A stretch of DNA of 64,000 nt from Jeotgalibaca arthritidis (lineage in GTDB: Bacteria > Bacillota > Bacilli > Lactobacillales > Aerococcaceae): NCBI RefSeq assembly GCF_011100465.1, contig NZ_CP049740.1:124001-188000 (forward strand). The letters are read 5' to 3'. The translations under genes and the position numbers were made by a program. Positions 35,833 to 45,365 of the stretch are shown here, piece after piece. Below the pieces are notes generated by a model. That model was not told the origin of the DNA. It saw nothing but the letters and a program-made list of their open reading frames with translations, and did not search any database. Within the stretch, counting starts at the first letter, position 1; each line of letters starts with the position of its first letter.

Positions 35833-35836
35833 GTCT

Positions 35837-38017
35837 TTAATTTTTTTCGTTCAACATGGTTAAAGCGATACGACCTTTTTTCAAGTCCACACCGTCAATC
35901 CATACTTTAACAATATCACCGACACTAACGACATCGGACGGGTGTTTCACAAATCGCTGGCTCAATTTTGAAATATGCACCATACCGTCTTGTTTAACAC
36001 CGATATCAACAAAAGCACCGAAGTCGACCACATTACGAACGGTTCCTTCTAGCTCCATGCCAACCTTCAAATCTTCCATCGTTAAGACGTCTTGTCTTAA
36101 TAGAGGCTGTGCCACCGCATCACGGAGGTCTCGGCCTGGTTTCGTTAGTCCTTCAATAATATCTTGCAAGGTTTCTTTTCCTAAGCCCGTTTCTGCCATG
36201 ACAGTCTGGCGGTTTAAATCTGCTAGCGCTGTTCGTGCTGCATCCGTTCCGACATCCTTTAAGTCTAGTCCTGCTAATGCTAGAACTTGTTTGGCTTCTT
36301 TATAGCTTTCTGGATGGATATCGGTATTATCAAGGATATTTTTCCCACTGATAATACGTAAGAATCCTGCTGCTTGTTCGTAGGCTTTTGGTCCTAAACG
36401 AGCAACTTTTTTCAATTGCGTTCTACCTGTAAAGATGCCGTTCTCTTCTCTAAATGCAACAATGTTATTAGCGATTGTTTTATTTAAACCAGATACATGT
36501 TGTAAGAGTGGCGCGCTAGCTGTATTTAGGTTGACCCCAACTTGGTTTACTGCGGTTTCGACTACAAAGTCTAGCTGATCAGTCAGTTTCTTTTGCGATA
36601 CGTCATGTTGGTATTGGCCAACACCAACAGACTTCGGATCAATCTTCACTAACTCCGCCAGTGGATCTTGTAGACGTCTTGCGATGCTGACAGCACTTCT
36701 TTCTTCTACTTGGAAATCTGGAAATTCTTGACGGGCAATATCACTAGCCGAGTAAACAGATGCACCCGCTTCATTCACAATCACATAATAAACCTGACGT
36801 TCAATTTTTTTGATTTGTTCAGAAACAAATACTTCTGATTCACGGCTAGCTGTACCATTACCAATAGCTACCATTTCAACGCCATACGTTTCAACTAAAG
36901 TGATAAATTCTGAACCAGCCGCTTCACGTTTATTAGCTGGCGCAGGTTTATGAGGATAAATGACTGATTTAGCTAGGACTTTACCTGTTTCATCCACAAT
37001 GGCTAACTTACAACCAGTACGGTAAGCCGGGTCAAATCCCATAACGACTTTACCTTTCATTGGTGGTTGTAGTAAGAGATTTCTTAAGTTGTCGCCAAAG
37101 ACATGAATAGCTTGCTCCTCTGCAACTTCTGTTAGCTCGTTACGAATTTCTCGTTCAATAGCTGGACCAATAAAACGGTTATAGGCATCGTTTATAGCTT
37201 CTTTTACATAAGGAGCTGTCACACTATCAGCGCTCGCAATCATTTGTTTATGAAGGTAAGCTTGTATTTTTTCAGCATCGACTAATAAATTTACTTTCAA
37301 AATGCCTTCTTTTTCACCACGATTCATGGCAAGCATACGGTGAGGTTGAACGGTTTTAACCGTTTGAGAAAAATCATAATACATTTCGTAAACTGCTTTT
37401 TCATCTTTATCACTATCTTTAGCTTTACTTGTAATTGAGCCATTCTGTTTAGTAAATGAACGGATTTTCTCACGGAAAGCTGGATTGTCACCGACAATTT
37501 CAGCTATAATCTCATGTCCGCCCTGTATAACATCACTAACATTTAAAAGCTCATGGTCTTCTGATAAATATTTTTCTGCCTCTGTTTCAATTGAAGCACT
37601 TTGAGGGAACGATAATAACCACTCGGCAAATGGTTCTAATCCTTTTTCCTTAGCAATAGCAGCTTTTGTACGTTTCTTTTGTTTGTAAGGCCGATACAGA
37701 TCCTCTACTTGCTGCATTTTTTGGGCAGCACGAATGTCTTTCTCTAGTTCCTTCGTTAATTTATCTTGCGATTCAATTGTACGAATGACTTCTTCTTTTC
37801 TTGTTTCAAGGTTCAATATATAACTATGGCGTTCTTCAATCTCACGGATTTGAACTTCATCCAATGTTCCTGTCATTTCCTTACGGTAACGCGCAATAAA
37901 AGGGACCGTGTTTCCCTCTCCTAATAAGCGCAAAACCGTATCAATTTGTTTCGTTGAATACTGCTTGAGTTCTGTTTTTAGTAAGTGTAATACCATTTCG
38001 TTTGTAGCTTCAGACAT
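35837..38017 (-). CDS. tex: Tex-family S1 RNA-binding protein
   Basis: A 726-residue protein of normal length for Tex, a nucleic-acid-binding protein linked to transcription. The N-terminal helical part (FIARYRKEMTGTLDEVQIRE, VEDLYRPYKQKKRTKA) is followed by a YqgF-like core (VMGFDPAYRTGCKLAIVD), helix-hairpin-helix segments (VGVNLNTASAPLLQHVSGL) and a C-terminal S1 domain (GTVRNVVDFGAFVDIGV). GAAAGGAAG precedes the ATG. It starts 20 bases after the phosphatase gene and is likely co-transcribed with it. Confidence 0.95.
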   Translation of the reverse strand: MSEATNEMVLHLLKTELKQYSTKQIDTVLRLLGEGNTVPFIARYRKEMTGTLDEVQIREIEERHSYILNLETRKEEVIRTIESQDKLTKELEKDIRAAQKMQQVEDLYRPYKQKKRTKAAIAKEKGLEPFAEWLLSFPQSASIETEAEKYLSEDHELLNVSDVIQGGHEIIAEIVGDNPAFREKIRSFTKQNGSITSKAKDSDKDEKAVYEMYYDFSQTVKTVQPHRMLAMNRGEKEGILKVNLLVDAEKIQAYLHKQMIASADSVTAPYVKEAINDAYNRFIGPAIEREIRNELTEVAEEQAIHVFGDNLRNLLLQPPMKGKVVMGFDPAYRTGCKLAIVDETGKVLAKSVIYPHKPAPANKREAAGSEFITLVETYGVEMVAIGNGTASRESEVFVSEQIKKIERQVYYVIVNEAGASVYSASDIARQEFPDFQVEERSAVSIARRLQDPLAELVKIDPKSVGVGQYQHDVSQKKLTDQLDFVVETAVNQVGVNLNTASAPLLQHVSGLNKTIANNIVAFREENGIFTGRTQLKKVARLGPKAYEQAAGFLRIISGKNILDNTDIHPESYKEAKQVLALAGLDLKDVGTDAARTALADLNRQTVMAETGLGKETLQDIIEGLTKPGRDLRDAVAQPLLRQDVLTMEDLKVGMELEGTVRNVVDFGAFVDIGVKQDGMVHISKLSQRFVKHPSDVVSVGDIVKVWIDGVDLKKGRIALTMLNEKN

Positions 38018-38037
38018 GTGTGTGACTTCCTTTCAAT

Positions 38038-38781
38038 CTACTGATAAGTTGTTGCTTGAATAAGGCCATTATCGTCCTTTTGAACACCATAATGGTGAAC
38101 GATCCCAGTTTTATCTAAAACAAGACCATGTAGGATACCTCCAAATACAGCACCGCCATCAATACCAATTTTATGATCGCTTTGCCAAATTTGAAACTGG
38201 CTCTCATCTTGATGGAGACTAGGGGTAGGCGTATGACCAAAGACGATCGTTTTTCCAGTTCGGTTTTCGCCTTCATGAAAAGGCTGACGAATCCAAATAA
38301 ATTCGTGAGGCTGAGTCATTTTCCAATCATCAAGTGTCAAATCAACACCAGCATGAACGAATACATAATTTTGCCACTCTATATAATAAGGAAGATTCTC
38401 AATAAATTCAGCTAACCACGGTAATTGTGTCATCACAGCTTCTGCCATCACGTGAGCCTGAGTCACAGTGACCAGGTCTTTACCAACGATACTCTCAATA
38501 GTCTTTAACCCACCATTCATCATATATAAGGCAGCCTTTTTTTCTGGTTGCTGTAAAAAATGGCGTAACATCTCCTCATGATTACCTCTCAGGCATAGGG
38601 CTCGACCTTCTTCAACGAGTTGGCGAACACGTTCAAGGACCTGTAAGGAGTTTTCTCCTCTATCTGTTAAGTCACCAATAAAAATGAGGTCTTGTTGGCT
38701 TTCATCCCAAAACGTTAGTAATTTCTCTAACATTTCATACTCGCCATGAACATCACCGATAACAAATCGTTGCTCTTTCAT
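38038..38781 (-). CDS. PPP-family metallophosphoesterase
   Basis: A 247-residue serine/threonine phosphatase-type enzyme. The metal motifs are all present: GDVHGEYE, GDLTDRGEN, LRGNHEEM and, later, VFVHAG and VFGHTPT. It resembles bacterial PrpE/PrpA or symmetrical Ap4A hydrolases; which substrate it uses is open. GGGAGG lies 7 bases before the ATG. It is the first gene of a pair with tex. Confidence 0.87.
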   Translation of the reverse strand: MKEQRFVIGDVHGEYEMLEKLLTFWDESQQDLIFIGDLTDRGENSLQVLERVRQLVEEGRALCLRGNHEEMLRHFLQQPEKKAALYMMNGGLKTIESIVGKDLVTVTQAHVMAEAVMTQLPWLAEFIENLPYYIEWQNYVFVHAGVDLTLDDWKMTQPHEFIWIRQPFHEGENRTGKTIVFGHTPTPSLHQDESQFQIWQSDHKIGIDGGAVFGGILHGLVLDKTGIVHHYGVQKDDNGLIQATTYQ

Positions 38782-38848
38782 TCATACACCTCCCATTTTT
38801 AGCTAGCTTTTATTTTACCATAAAGACCCTTTTTATTCACTAACACCC

Positions 38849-38861
38849 AAATGCGAACATT
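38849..38861 (+). promoter_or_regulatory. PurBox-like site upstream of the purine permease
   Basis: AAATGCGAACATT matches the PurR box pattern (AWWWCCGAACWWT) at 12 of 13 positions. Its centre is about 77 bases before the expected transcription start, which is where PurR boxes lie in lactococcal purine genes. Confidence 0.6.
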
Positions 38862-38897
38862 TATTATGATAAATATATTAATCATTAACATTTTGTA

Positions 38898-38926
38898 TTG
38901 AATTAGCTGAGGGTCTTGGGTATAAT
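38898..38926 (+). promoter_or_regulatory. Promoter of the purine permease gene
   Basis: TTGAAT and TATAAT with a 17-base spacer. The roughly 80-base leader that follows has a possible CTAAAGCA/TGCTTTTAG stem but no purine riboswitch. Confidence 0.7.
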
Positions 38927-39010
38927 ATAACAGTGCTAAAGCAAATATGAACGTTAAAAAGTCTATCATCTGCTTTTAGTAACATTTCTATAAAAGGAGC
39001 TTTCTATCTA

Positions 39011-40474
39011 ATGGATAAGTTTTTTAAGTTAAAAGAACACGGTACAACAGTTTCGACTGAAATCGTGGCTGGTTTTACAACGTTTTTCGCGATGTCATAT
39101 ATTATTTTTGTTAATCCGAGCATTCTGTCATTATCAGGCATGCCATCGCAAGCAGTTTTCTTAGCAACAATTATTGCCGCTGCTATTAGTACATTAGTTA
39201 TGGGATTATTCGCTAACGTGCCTTACGCATTAGCTCCAGGTATGGGGTTGAATGCCTTCTTCACTTACACAGTTGTTTTTGCACTAGGATTTACTTGGCA
39301 AGAAGCACTCGCAATGGTTTTCCTTTGTGGTGTGATTAACGTTCTTATTACCGTTACTCGAGTTAGAAAAATGATCATTAAATCAATTCCTGAATCGCTA
39401 CAACATGCGATTAGTGCTGGTATTGGTGTTTTCATCTCATATATTGGAATTAAAAATGCTGGTTTCTTAGAATTTACATCTGATGCTGGTACTATGCTTT
39501 CAATTAATAATGGTGCTTTTGATCCAACGTTAGAAGTCTATGAAGGTGGCGTTAACACTGTTATTACTAGTGGTGGTATTGTTCCAGCTCTTGTTAACTT
39601 CACACAAAGTCCTGCTCTACTTGCTTTAATTGGTGTTGTTCTAACGATCATCTTAATGATTAAAAATGTTAGAGGTGCCATTATTATCGGTATTATCGTA
39701 ACAACTCTACTAGGTATCCCAATGGGTGTTGTTCATATTTCGTCTGAAGTATTAGCTGCTAACTCATTAGGTACTGCTATTTCAGAATTAGGCGTAACAT
39801 TCATGGCTGCTTTTGGTAAAGATGGTCTATTATCTTTACTATCTAAACCAGCTGAATACCCACTAATTCTAATGACTATTTTTGCGTTTAGTTTATCTGA
39901 TACATTTGATACATTAGGAACATTCATTGGAACTGGCCGTCGTACTGGTATCTTCTCTTCTGAAGATGAAAAAGCACTAGAAGAAGGTTCAGGTTTCTCT
40001 TCAAAAATGGACAAAGCTTTGTTTGCAGATTCAATCGGTACAATTTTTGGTGCTATTTTTGGGACATCAAATACAACAACATTCGTTGAAAGTGCTGCTG
40101 GTATTGGTGCTGGCGGACGTACAGGTTTAACAGCTGTTGTCGTTGCTATTTTATTCGTTATTAGTGCATTCTTTGCGCCTTTAATCGGTGTTGTCCCTGC
40201 TGCAGCAACTGCTCCTTCATTAATTATTGTTGGGGTATTGATGATGGCATCGTTCAAAGATATTAACTGGACAGACCTTGAAGAAGCAATTCCTGCTTTC
40301 TTCGCTTCAATCTTTATGGGATTAACTTATAACATTTCTACAGGTATCGCTGCTGGATTCATTTTCTATGTGATTGTCAAAGTTGTTTTAGGAAAATCAA
40401 AAGAGATTCACCCTATTCTATGGGGATCAACTATTCTGTTCTTGATTAATTATGTGATTATGGCTTTCCTATAA
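39011..40474 (+). CDS. NCS2-family adenine/guanine/hypoxanthine permease
   Basis: A 487-residue permease with about twelve to fourteen helices of the AzgA/PbuG/PbuO type. ALAPGMGLNAFF and FSLSDTFDTLGTFIGTGRR and GTSNTTTFVESAAGIGAGGRTG are the landmark motifs with substrate and Na/H residues. It imports purine bases for salvage. An AAAAGGAG site precedes the ATG. A PurBox-like element and a good promoter lie upstream, which suggests control by PurR. Confidence 0.93.
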   Translation: MDKFFKLKEHGTTVSTEIVAGFTTFFAMSYIIFVNPSILSLSGMPSQAVFLATIIAAAISTLVMGLFANVPYALAPGMGLNAFFTYTVVFALGFTWQEALAMVFLCGVINVLITVTRVRKMIIKSIPESLQHAISAGIGVFISYIGIKNAGFLEFTSDAGTMLSINNGAFDPTLEVYEGGVNTVITSGGIVPALVNFTQSPALLALIGVVLTIILMIKNVRGAIIIGIIVTTLLGIPMGVVHISSEVLAANSLGTAISELGVTFMAAFGKDGLLSLLSKPAEYPLILMTIFAFSLSDTFDTLGTFIGTGRRTGIFSSEDEKALEEGSGFSSKMDKALFADSIGTIFGAIFGTSNTTTFVESAAGIGAGGRTGLTAVVVAILFVISAFFAPLIGVVPAAATAPSLIIVGVLMMASFKDINWTDLEEAIPAFFASIFMGLTYNISTGIAAGFIFYVIVKVVLGKSKEIHPILWGSTILFLINYVIMAFL

Positions 40475-40504
40475 AATTTCAATCATTTATTTCATGTTTT
40501 TTAG

Positions 40505-40533
40505 TTGCTAACCGAACATTTTATGGCTATAAT
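40505..40533 (+). promoter_or_regulatory. Promoter of the manganese riboswitch transcript, with an overlapping PurBox-like site
   Basis: TTGCTA and TATAAT with a 17-base spacer. The spacer contains CTAACCGAACATT (40,508-40,520), 12 of 13 to the PurBox pattern and sharing CGAACATTT with the site upstream of the permease. Confidence 0.65.
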
Positions 40534-40550
40534 GAGTTAAGTGTTAATCG

Positions 40551-40712
40551 GAATATCTCCATAGGGGAGTAACTAGCAGCTCCGGCTGTGGTAACATCAA
40601 CAATAAGTAGAGTTTCACTATTCTGCTGGTGTTATCTTAAATGGTGAGACTTATGCATTTTGAAAATACCCGTAAAGGGTTAGTTCAGCGTGCATAGGTC
40701 TCTTTTCTTTTT
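40551..40712 (+). promoter_or_regulatory. yybP-ykoY manganese riboswitch with terminator
   Basis: ATAGGGGAGTA is the conserved core of this class. Downstream, GAGACTTATGCA (40,646-40,657) pairs with TGCATAGGTCTC (40,691-40,702), and TTTTCTTTTT follows: a terminator stem of 12 bp. The gene beyond is a cation P-type ATPase, the arrangement known for lactococcal yoaB, where manganese turns expression on. The class is assigned from the motif and context; aptamer helices were not fully traced. Confidence 0.78.
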
Positions 40713-40743
40713 AACACAAATAAACAAGAGAGAGGGAAAAATA

Positions 40744-43404
40744 GTGTCAAAAGAACAATTGCGTGAAAACTTCTACGCACAAGATGTTGAAACGGTCAAA
40801 AATAAATTTGGCGTTACAGCTGACGGATTATCCGAAGTAGAAGCTAAGAAAAGATTTGAGGAGTACGGTGCCAATGCCTTAGAAGAAGGAGAAACAAAAA
40901 CTCTTCTTCAAAAATTCTTTGATCAATTCAAAGACTTTATGATTCTTGTATTATTAGCTGCTGCATTTATTTCAGGTGCACTTGGCGAACTTTCAGATGC
41001 TTTTATTATTTTAATTGTTGTTGTCCTTAATGCGGCACTTGGCGTTTTCCAAGAAGCTAAAGCTGAGGAAGCAATCAATGCGCTAAGACAAATGGCCTCT
41101 CCAATGGCACGTGTCAAACGTGGCGGAAGCGTTGTTTCAATCAAGAGTGAAGATATTGTCCCTGGTGACCTTGTTCTTCTAGAAGCAGGAGATGTAGTTC
41201 CTGCTGACCTACGTTTAATCGAAGCAAATTCTTTAAAGGTTGAAGAAGCTGCTTTAACAGGTGAATCTGTTCCTGTTGAGAAAGAAATGATTCTTGTTGA
41301 AGATGATGCCCCACTTGGTGACCGTGTTAACTTGGCATTCTCAAGTACAAATGTTACTTATGGACGTGGTGCTGGTGTCGTTATTGGTACTGGTATGAAT
41401 ACTGAAGTTGGTCATATTGCTAACATGTTGGCAAATGCTGAAGAAAGCAAAACACCACTTCAAGAAAACCAAGACCAATTAGGTAAATCTCTAACAGTTC
41501 TTATCCTAGCTATTGCTGCTATTATGTTCGTTGTTGGTTTATTAAATGGTCGTGATTGGTTAGAAATGTTACTAACTTCAATCTCTGTTGCAGTTGCTGC
41601 TATTCCTGAAGGTCTTCCAGCTATTACAACAATCATCCTTGCTCTTGGTACCCAAAAAATGGCTAAGAGAAATGCGTTGGTTCGTAAATTACCAGCAGTT
41701 GAAACACTTGGTGGTACTGAAGTAATCTGTTCAGATAAAACGGGTACATTAACCATGAACCAAATGACTGTTGAAAAAGTTTACTACAATGGTCAAATCC
41801 ATGATGTTTCTGATGACATCAGCCTATCTATTCCTGTTATGAAAGTTATGAACTTTGCTAACGACACAGAAATCAGTAACGATGGCCGTCTAATCGGTGA
41901 CCCTACTGAAACTGCTATGATTCAATTTGGTATCGACAAAGGTCTTAAACTAAAAGAAGAATTAGTTAAAGAACCACGTGTTGCTGAAGTACCTTTCGAA
42001 TCAGACCGTAAATTGATGTCTACTATTCATGAGCAAGCTACTGGAAACTACTTTGTAGCGACAAAAGGTGCTCCTGATGAATTGCTAAAACGTTGTACAC
42101 ACATCGATGTTAATGGTGAAGTAAGAGAAATGACTGACGCAGATCGCGAAAGTATTCTTGACGCTAACCACTCTCTAGCTGTTCAAGCACTACGCGTGTT
42201 AGCTATGGCTTACAAATTTGTTGATGCTGTTCCTGCTACTATGGATAGTGCTTCAGTTGAGCATGACCTTGTATATGCTGGTATGATCGGTATGATCGAC
42301 CCTGAGCGTCCAGAAGCTGCTGCTGCTATTGCAACTGCTAAAGGTGCTGGTATCCGTACAATTATGATCACTGGTGACCACAGAGACACTGCTCAAGCAA
42401 TTGCTACTCGTTTAGGAATTATTGAAGAAGGACAAAGTGGTGCTGTATTAACTGGTGCTGAATTAAACGAGCAATCTGAAGAAGAATTTGCGCGTAATGT
42501 AGAGAAATACTCTGTATACGCACGTGTATCTCCTGAACATAAAGTTCGTATCGTTAAAGCATGGCAAAACCATGGTAAAGTTGTTTCAATGACTGGTGAC
42601 GGTGTTAACGACGCTCCTTCATTGAAAACTGCTGATATTGGTGTTGGTATGGGTATCACTGGTACTGAAGTTTCTAAAGGTGCTTCTGACATGGTACTTG
42701 CTGACGACAACTTCCAAACAATCGTTGTTGCGGTTGAAGAAGGACGTAAAGTATTTGCTAACATCCAAAAAGCAGTTCAGTTCTTACTATCTGCTAACCT
42801 GGGTGAGGTTCTATCTCTATTCGTTGCTACTTTCCTAGGTTGGACAATCTTAGAGCCTGTTCATATTCTATGGATCAACTTGGTTACTGATACATTCCCT
42901 GCTATCGCATTAGGTCTTGAAGACGCTGAAGCGGACATCATGGAACAAAAACCACGTGGCCGTAGCTCGAACTTCTTCTCTAACGGTGTTGGTGGAGCAA
43001 TTATCTATCAAGGTATCCTTGAAGGTGCTATTACACTATTCGTTTACTGGTGGGGTTCTTCAAACCCAATGCTTGAACACACAGGCGAATTAGCTCATAT
43101 GGATGCTGAAACAATGGCATTTATTACATTGGGTATGATTCAATTGTTCCATGCATACAACTCTAAATCTGTTTACAAGTCAATCTTCCAAGTTGGAATT
43201 TTCAGTAACAAAACATTGGTATATGCAACAATCCTATCAGCTGTCTTGTTATTAGGGGTTATCTTAACACCTGTCTTGAACACATTCTTCGGAGTTTCTC
43301 AATTGACTGGCTTACAATGGGCTGTTTCAGTTGGTTCTGCATTCGCAATCGTACCAATTGTAGAGATCGTAAAAGCTATTCAACGTGCAATGGGTAAAAA
43401 ATAA
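40744..43404 (+). CDS. Cation P-type ATPase (Mn/Ca exporter, YoaB-like)
   Basis: An 886-residue P2-type ATPase. In order: N-terminal autoinhibitory-type segment, EAALTGESVPVEK (actuator TGES), VAAIPEGLPA (helix 4 metal site), CSDKTGTLTMNQ (phosphorylated Asp), KGAPDELLKRC (nucleotide domain), MTGDGVNDAPSLKTADIGV (hinge), and six C-terminal helices. Both Ca and Mn exporters share this layout; the manganese riboswitch upstream favours Mn export. Start is GTG at 40,744 with AGAGAGG about 8 bases before it; the longer frame to 40,690 lies inside the riboswitch terminator and is rejected. A terminator follows. Confidence 0.93.
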   Translation: MSKEQLRENFYAQDVETVKNKFGVTADGLSEVEAKKRFEEYGANALEEGETKTLLQKFFDQFKDFMILVLLAAAFISGALGELSDAFIILIVVVLNAALGVFQEAKAEEAINALRQMASPMARVKRGGSVVSIKSEDIVPGDLVLLEAGDVVPADLRLIEANSLKVEEAALTGESVPVEKEMILVEDDAPLGDRVNLAFSSTNVTYGRGAGVVIGTGMNTEVGHIANMLANAEESKTPLQENQDQLGKSLTVLILAIAAIMFVVGLLNGRDWLEMLLTSISVAVAAIPEGLPAITTIILALGTQKMAKRNALVRKLPAVETLGGTEVICSDKTGTLTMNQMTVEKVYYNGQIHDVSDDISLSIPVMKVMNFANDTEISNDGRLIGDPTETAMIQFGIDKGLKLKEELVKEPRVAEVPFESDRKLMSTIHEQATGNYFVATKGAPDELLKRCTHIDVNGEVREMTDADRESILDANHSLAVQALRVLAMAYKFVDAVPATMDSASVEHDLVYAGMIGMIDPERPEAAAAIATAKGAGIRTIMITGDHRDTAQAIATRLGIIEEGQSGAVLTGAELNEQSEEEFARNVEKYSVYARVSPEHKVRIVKAWQNHGKVVSMTGDGVNDAPSLKTADIGVGMGITGTEVSKGASDMVLADDNFQTIVVAVEEGRKVFANIQKAVQFLLSANLGEVLSLFVATFLGWTILEPVHILWINLVTDTFPAIALGLEDAEADIMEQKPRGRSSNFFSNGVGGAIIYQGILEGAITLFVYWWGSSNPMLEHTGELAHMDAETMAFITLGMIQLFHAYNSKSVYKSIFQVGIFSNKTLVYATILSAVLLLGVILTPVLNTFFGVSQLTGLQWAVSVGSAFAIVPIVEIVKAIQRAMGKK

Positions 43405-43415
43405 TCACTCATAAC

Positions 43416-43456
43416 AAAAAGACGCAAGGAAGTTAATCTTCCCTGCGTCTCTTTTA
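43416..43456. terminator. Bidirectional terminator, P-type ATPase and tag
   Basis: Stem GACGCA-a-GGAAG / CTTCC-ct-GCGTC flanked by A5 and TCTTTT. Confidence 0.85.
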
Positions 43457-43461
43457 TGCTT

Positions 43462-44004
43462 TTATTTAAACGTGCAGTTTGGGTCATGGTCATTGATGAT
43501 ACCTATTGCTTGCAAGTAAGAATAGATGGTGACACTTCCGACCCATTTAAACCCTCTTTTTTTCAAATCTGCCGTTATATTATCTGATAAGTCTGACTGG
43601 GTTAAACGCTCAGTAGACTGTCTCATAAGTGTTTTTTGGTCGGTAAAGGACCAAATGTACGTATCAAACTGTCCGAATTCTTCTTGGATAGCTAAGAAGG
43701 CTTTGGCATTTTGGATGCTTGCTTCTATTTTTCCACGATGGCGAACAATTGCTGAATTAGCCATCAGTTCTGCTATCTTTTCTTCTTGGTACTCTGACAC
43801 AGTTAGAACATCGAATGAATCAAAGGCCTCTTCAAAAGCGGTCTTTTTTGATAGGATAATTTGCCATGATAAACCTGTGCTAAAAGTTTCTAAGACTAAC
43901 CATTTAAACAAGTCTTGGTCATCATGACAGGCTTTTCCCCAAACTCTATCGTGATAATCGAGATAGAACTCTGGCTTCCCTTCTACCCACTCACAACGTT
44001 TCAT
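43462..44004 (-). CDS. tag: DNA-3-methyladenine glycosylase I
   Basis: A 180-residue base excision repair enzyme that removes 3-methyladenine. Zinc ligands Cys 4, His 18, His 173 and Cys 177 are present, as is Glu 39 in LVLETFSTGLSW, the catalytic region. Length is normal. It starts 11 bases after gor stops, and the two are likely one transcript. Confidence 0.94.
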   Translation of the reverse strand: MKRCEWVEGKPEFYLDYHDRVWGKACHDDQDLFKWLVLETFSTGLSWQIILSKKTAFEEAFDSFDVLTVSEYQEEKIAELMANSAIVRHRGKIEASIQNAKAFLAIQEEFGQFDTYIWSFTDQKTLMRQSTERLTQSDLSDNITADLKKRGFKWVGSVTIYSYLQAIGIINDHDPNCTFK

Positions 44005-44015
44005 AACGGACCTCC

Positions 44016-45365
44016 TTAACGCATCGTGACAAATTCTTCTGCGCCAGTTGGATGGATGGCAACGGTATTATCAAAATCAACCTTTGTAGCGCCCATTTTA
44101 ACCGCTACAGAGAAGCCTTGAATCATTTCATCGACTCCGAATCCAATACCATGTAAACCAATCACTTTTTCTTCATCACCTAAGCAAACCATCTTCATGC
44201 GTACAGGTTGGCGATGAATCGTGACTGCTGTATACATAGATGCAAACGTTGAGGTATAGACTTTAATTTGGTCACTGCCATAAGTCGCTATTGCATCCTC
44301 TTCACTTAGTCCAACTGTTCCAATGGGTGGATGACTGAAAATAACTGTTGGAATATTATCGTAGTTTAATTTTTCATTTGGTTTATTATTAAATAAGCGC
44401 TCTGATAATCGTCTTCCTGCTGCAATAGCAACGGGCGTTAGCATCACATTGCCGGTCACATCTCCCACTGCGTAAATAGAGGGCTGGCTTGTAGTTTGAA
44501 ATTCATCTACTTCAATAAAGCCATGTCTATCTTTCTTTACACCTGCTAAATCAAGATTTAATCCATCTGTATTAGGTGTACGGCCAATTGCCCAAATAAT
44601 TTTATCGAAGCTGTCTTCTCTACCATCTTCTAATACTAGCGTTAATTGGCCATTTTTTTCTTTTCTAACTTCTTTAGGAATCGAACGAATATGGAGTTGT
44701 GGGCCGTCCTTCTCCATTTCTTGAACAAGTGCATCTATAATAAAGGAATCATAACTGCGTAATGGACGATCATGACGGACAAATAAATGCGTATCAACAC
44801 CTAATGTATGTAGCACTCCAGCCAACTCAACCGCAATATAACCAGCTCCAACTAGAGCAACCTTTTCAGGTAATTCTTCCCATTCAAAGAAATCATCTGA
44901 TGTTTCACCATACTCAGCACCTGGAATACTTGGAATAGCTGGTTTAGCACCACTAGCAATTAAGATATGTTTCGCTTTAATCGCTTCCCCGTTTACTTCA
45001 ACCGTATGAGGGTCTAAAAAGCGTGCATATCCTTCAATCACTTCAACCTGTCTTCTTTCAAATCCTAGCTGATACGAATTTCGTGACCGTTCAATATAAG
45101 CATCTCGGTTTTTTAACAAGGTTTTAAAGTCAAAGGATGTTTTTTCATGGGTAAAGCCATAATCTGGGCCATATTTTTTAATAGCATCGGCAACTTCTGC
45201 CGCATACCACATAATTTTTTTAGGAACACATCCTATATTAACACACGTTCCTCCAAGTAGATTCCCTTCAATTACAGCTGTTTTTGCACCATATTCAGCA
45301 GCACGGTTCATTGTTGCAATACCACCGCTTCCTCCGCCAATAGCTATAAAATCAAATTCTCTCAT
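44016..45365 (-). CDS. gor: Glutathione-disulfide reductase
   Basis: A 449-residue FAD/NAD(P)H disulfide reductase. [17 protein letters not shown] is the FAD loop, [13 protein letters not shown] carries the redox Cys pair (41, 46), [12 protein letters not shown] the NADPH loop and AIHPTGAEE the C-terminal His-Glu. Reduces glutathione disulfide. The ATG at 45,363-45,365 has GGAAGGATG upstream and overlaps the preceding gene by 14 bases; the longer frame to 45,389 is not needed. No glutathione synthesis gene (gshF) is in the window. Confidence 0.9.
   Translation of the reverse strand: MREFDFIAIGGGSGGIATMNRAAEYGAKTAVIEGNLLGGTCVNIGCVPKKIMWYAAEVADAIKKYGPDYGFTHEKTSFDFKTLLKNRDAYIERSRNSYQLGFERRQVEVIEGYARFLDPHTVEVNGEAIKAKHILIASGAKPAIPSIPGAEYGETSDDFFEWEELPEKVALVGAGYIAVELAGVLHTLGVDTHLFVRHDRPLRSYDSFIIDALVQEMEKDGPQLHIRSIPKEVRKEKNGQLTLVLEDGREDSFDKIIWAIGRTPNTDGLNLDLAGVKKDRHGFIEVDEFQTTSQPSIYAVGDVTGNVMLTPVAIAAGRRLSERLFNNKPNEKLNYDNIPTVIFSHPPIGTVGLSEEDAIATYGSDQIKVYTSTFASMYTAVTIHRQPVRMKMVCLGDEEKVIGLHGIGFGVDEMIQGFSVAVKMGATKVDFDNTVAIHPTGAEEFVTMR

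Noticed and set aside
38927-39010. Purine riboswitch in front of the permease
   Set aside because: The short leader has a stem but none of the conserved purine aptamer loops; control by a PurBox is a better fit.
39733-40257. 174-codon minus-strand frame inside the purine permease
   Set aside because: Low-complexity translation (Ala, Pro, Ile, Asn rich) opposite a well-supported permease; a codon-bias shadow.
40690-40743. N-terminal extension of the P-type ATPase from an ATG at 40,690
   Set aside because: It overlaps the riboswitch terminator arm and lacks a ribosome binding site, whereas the GTG at 40,744 has one.
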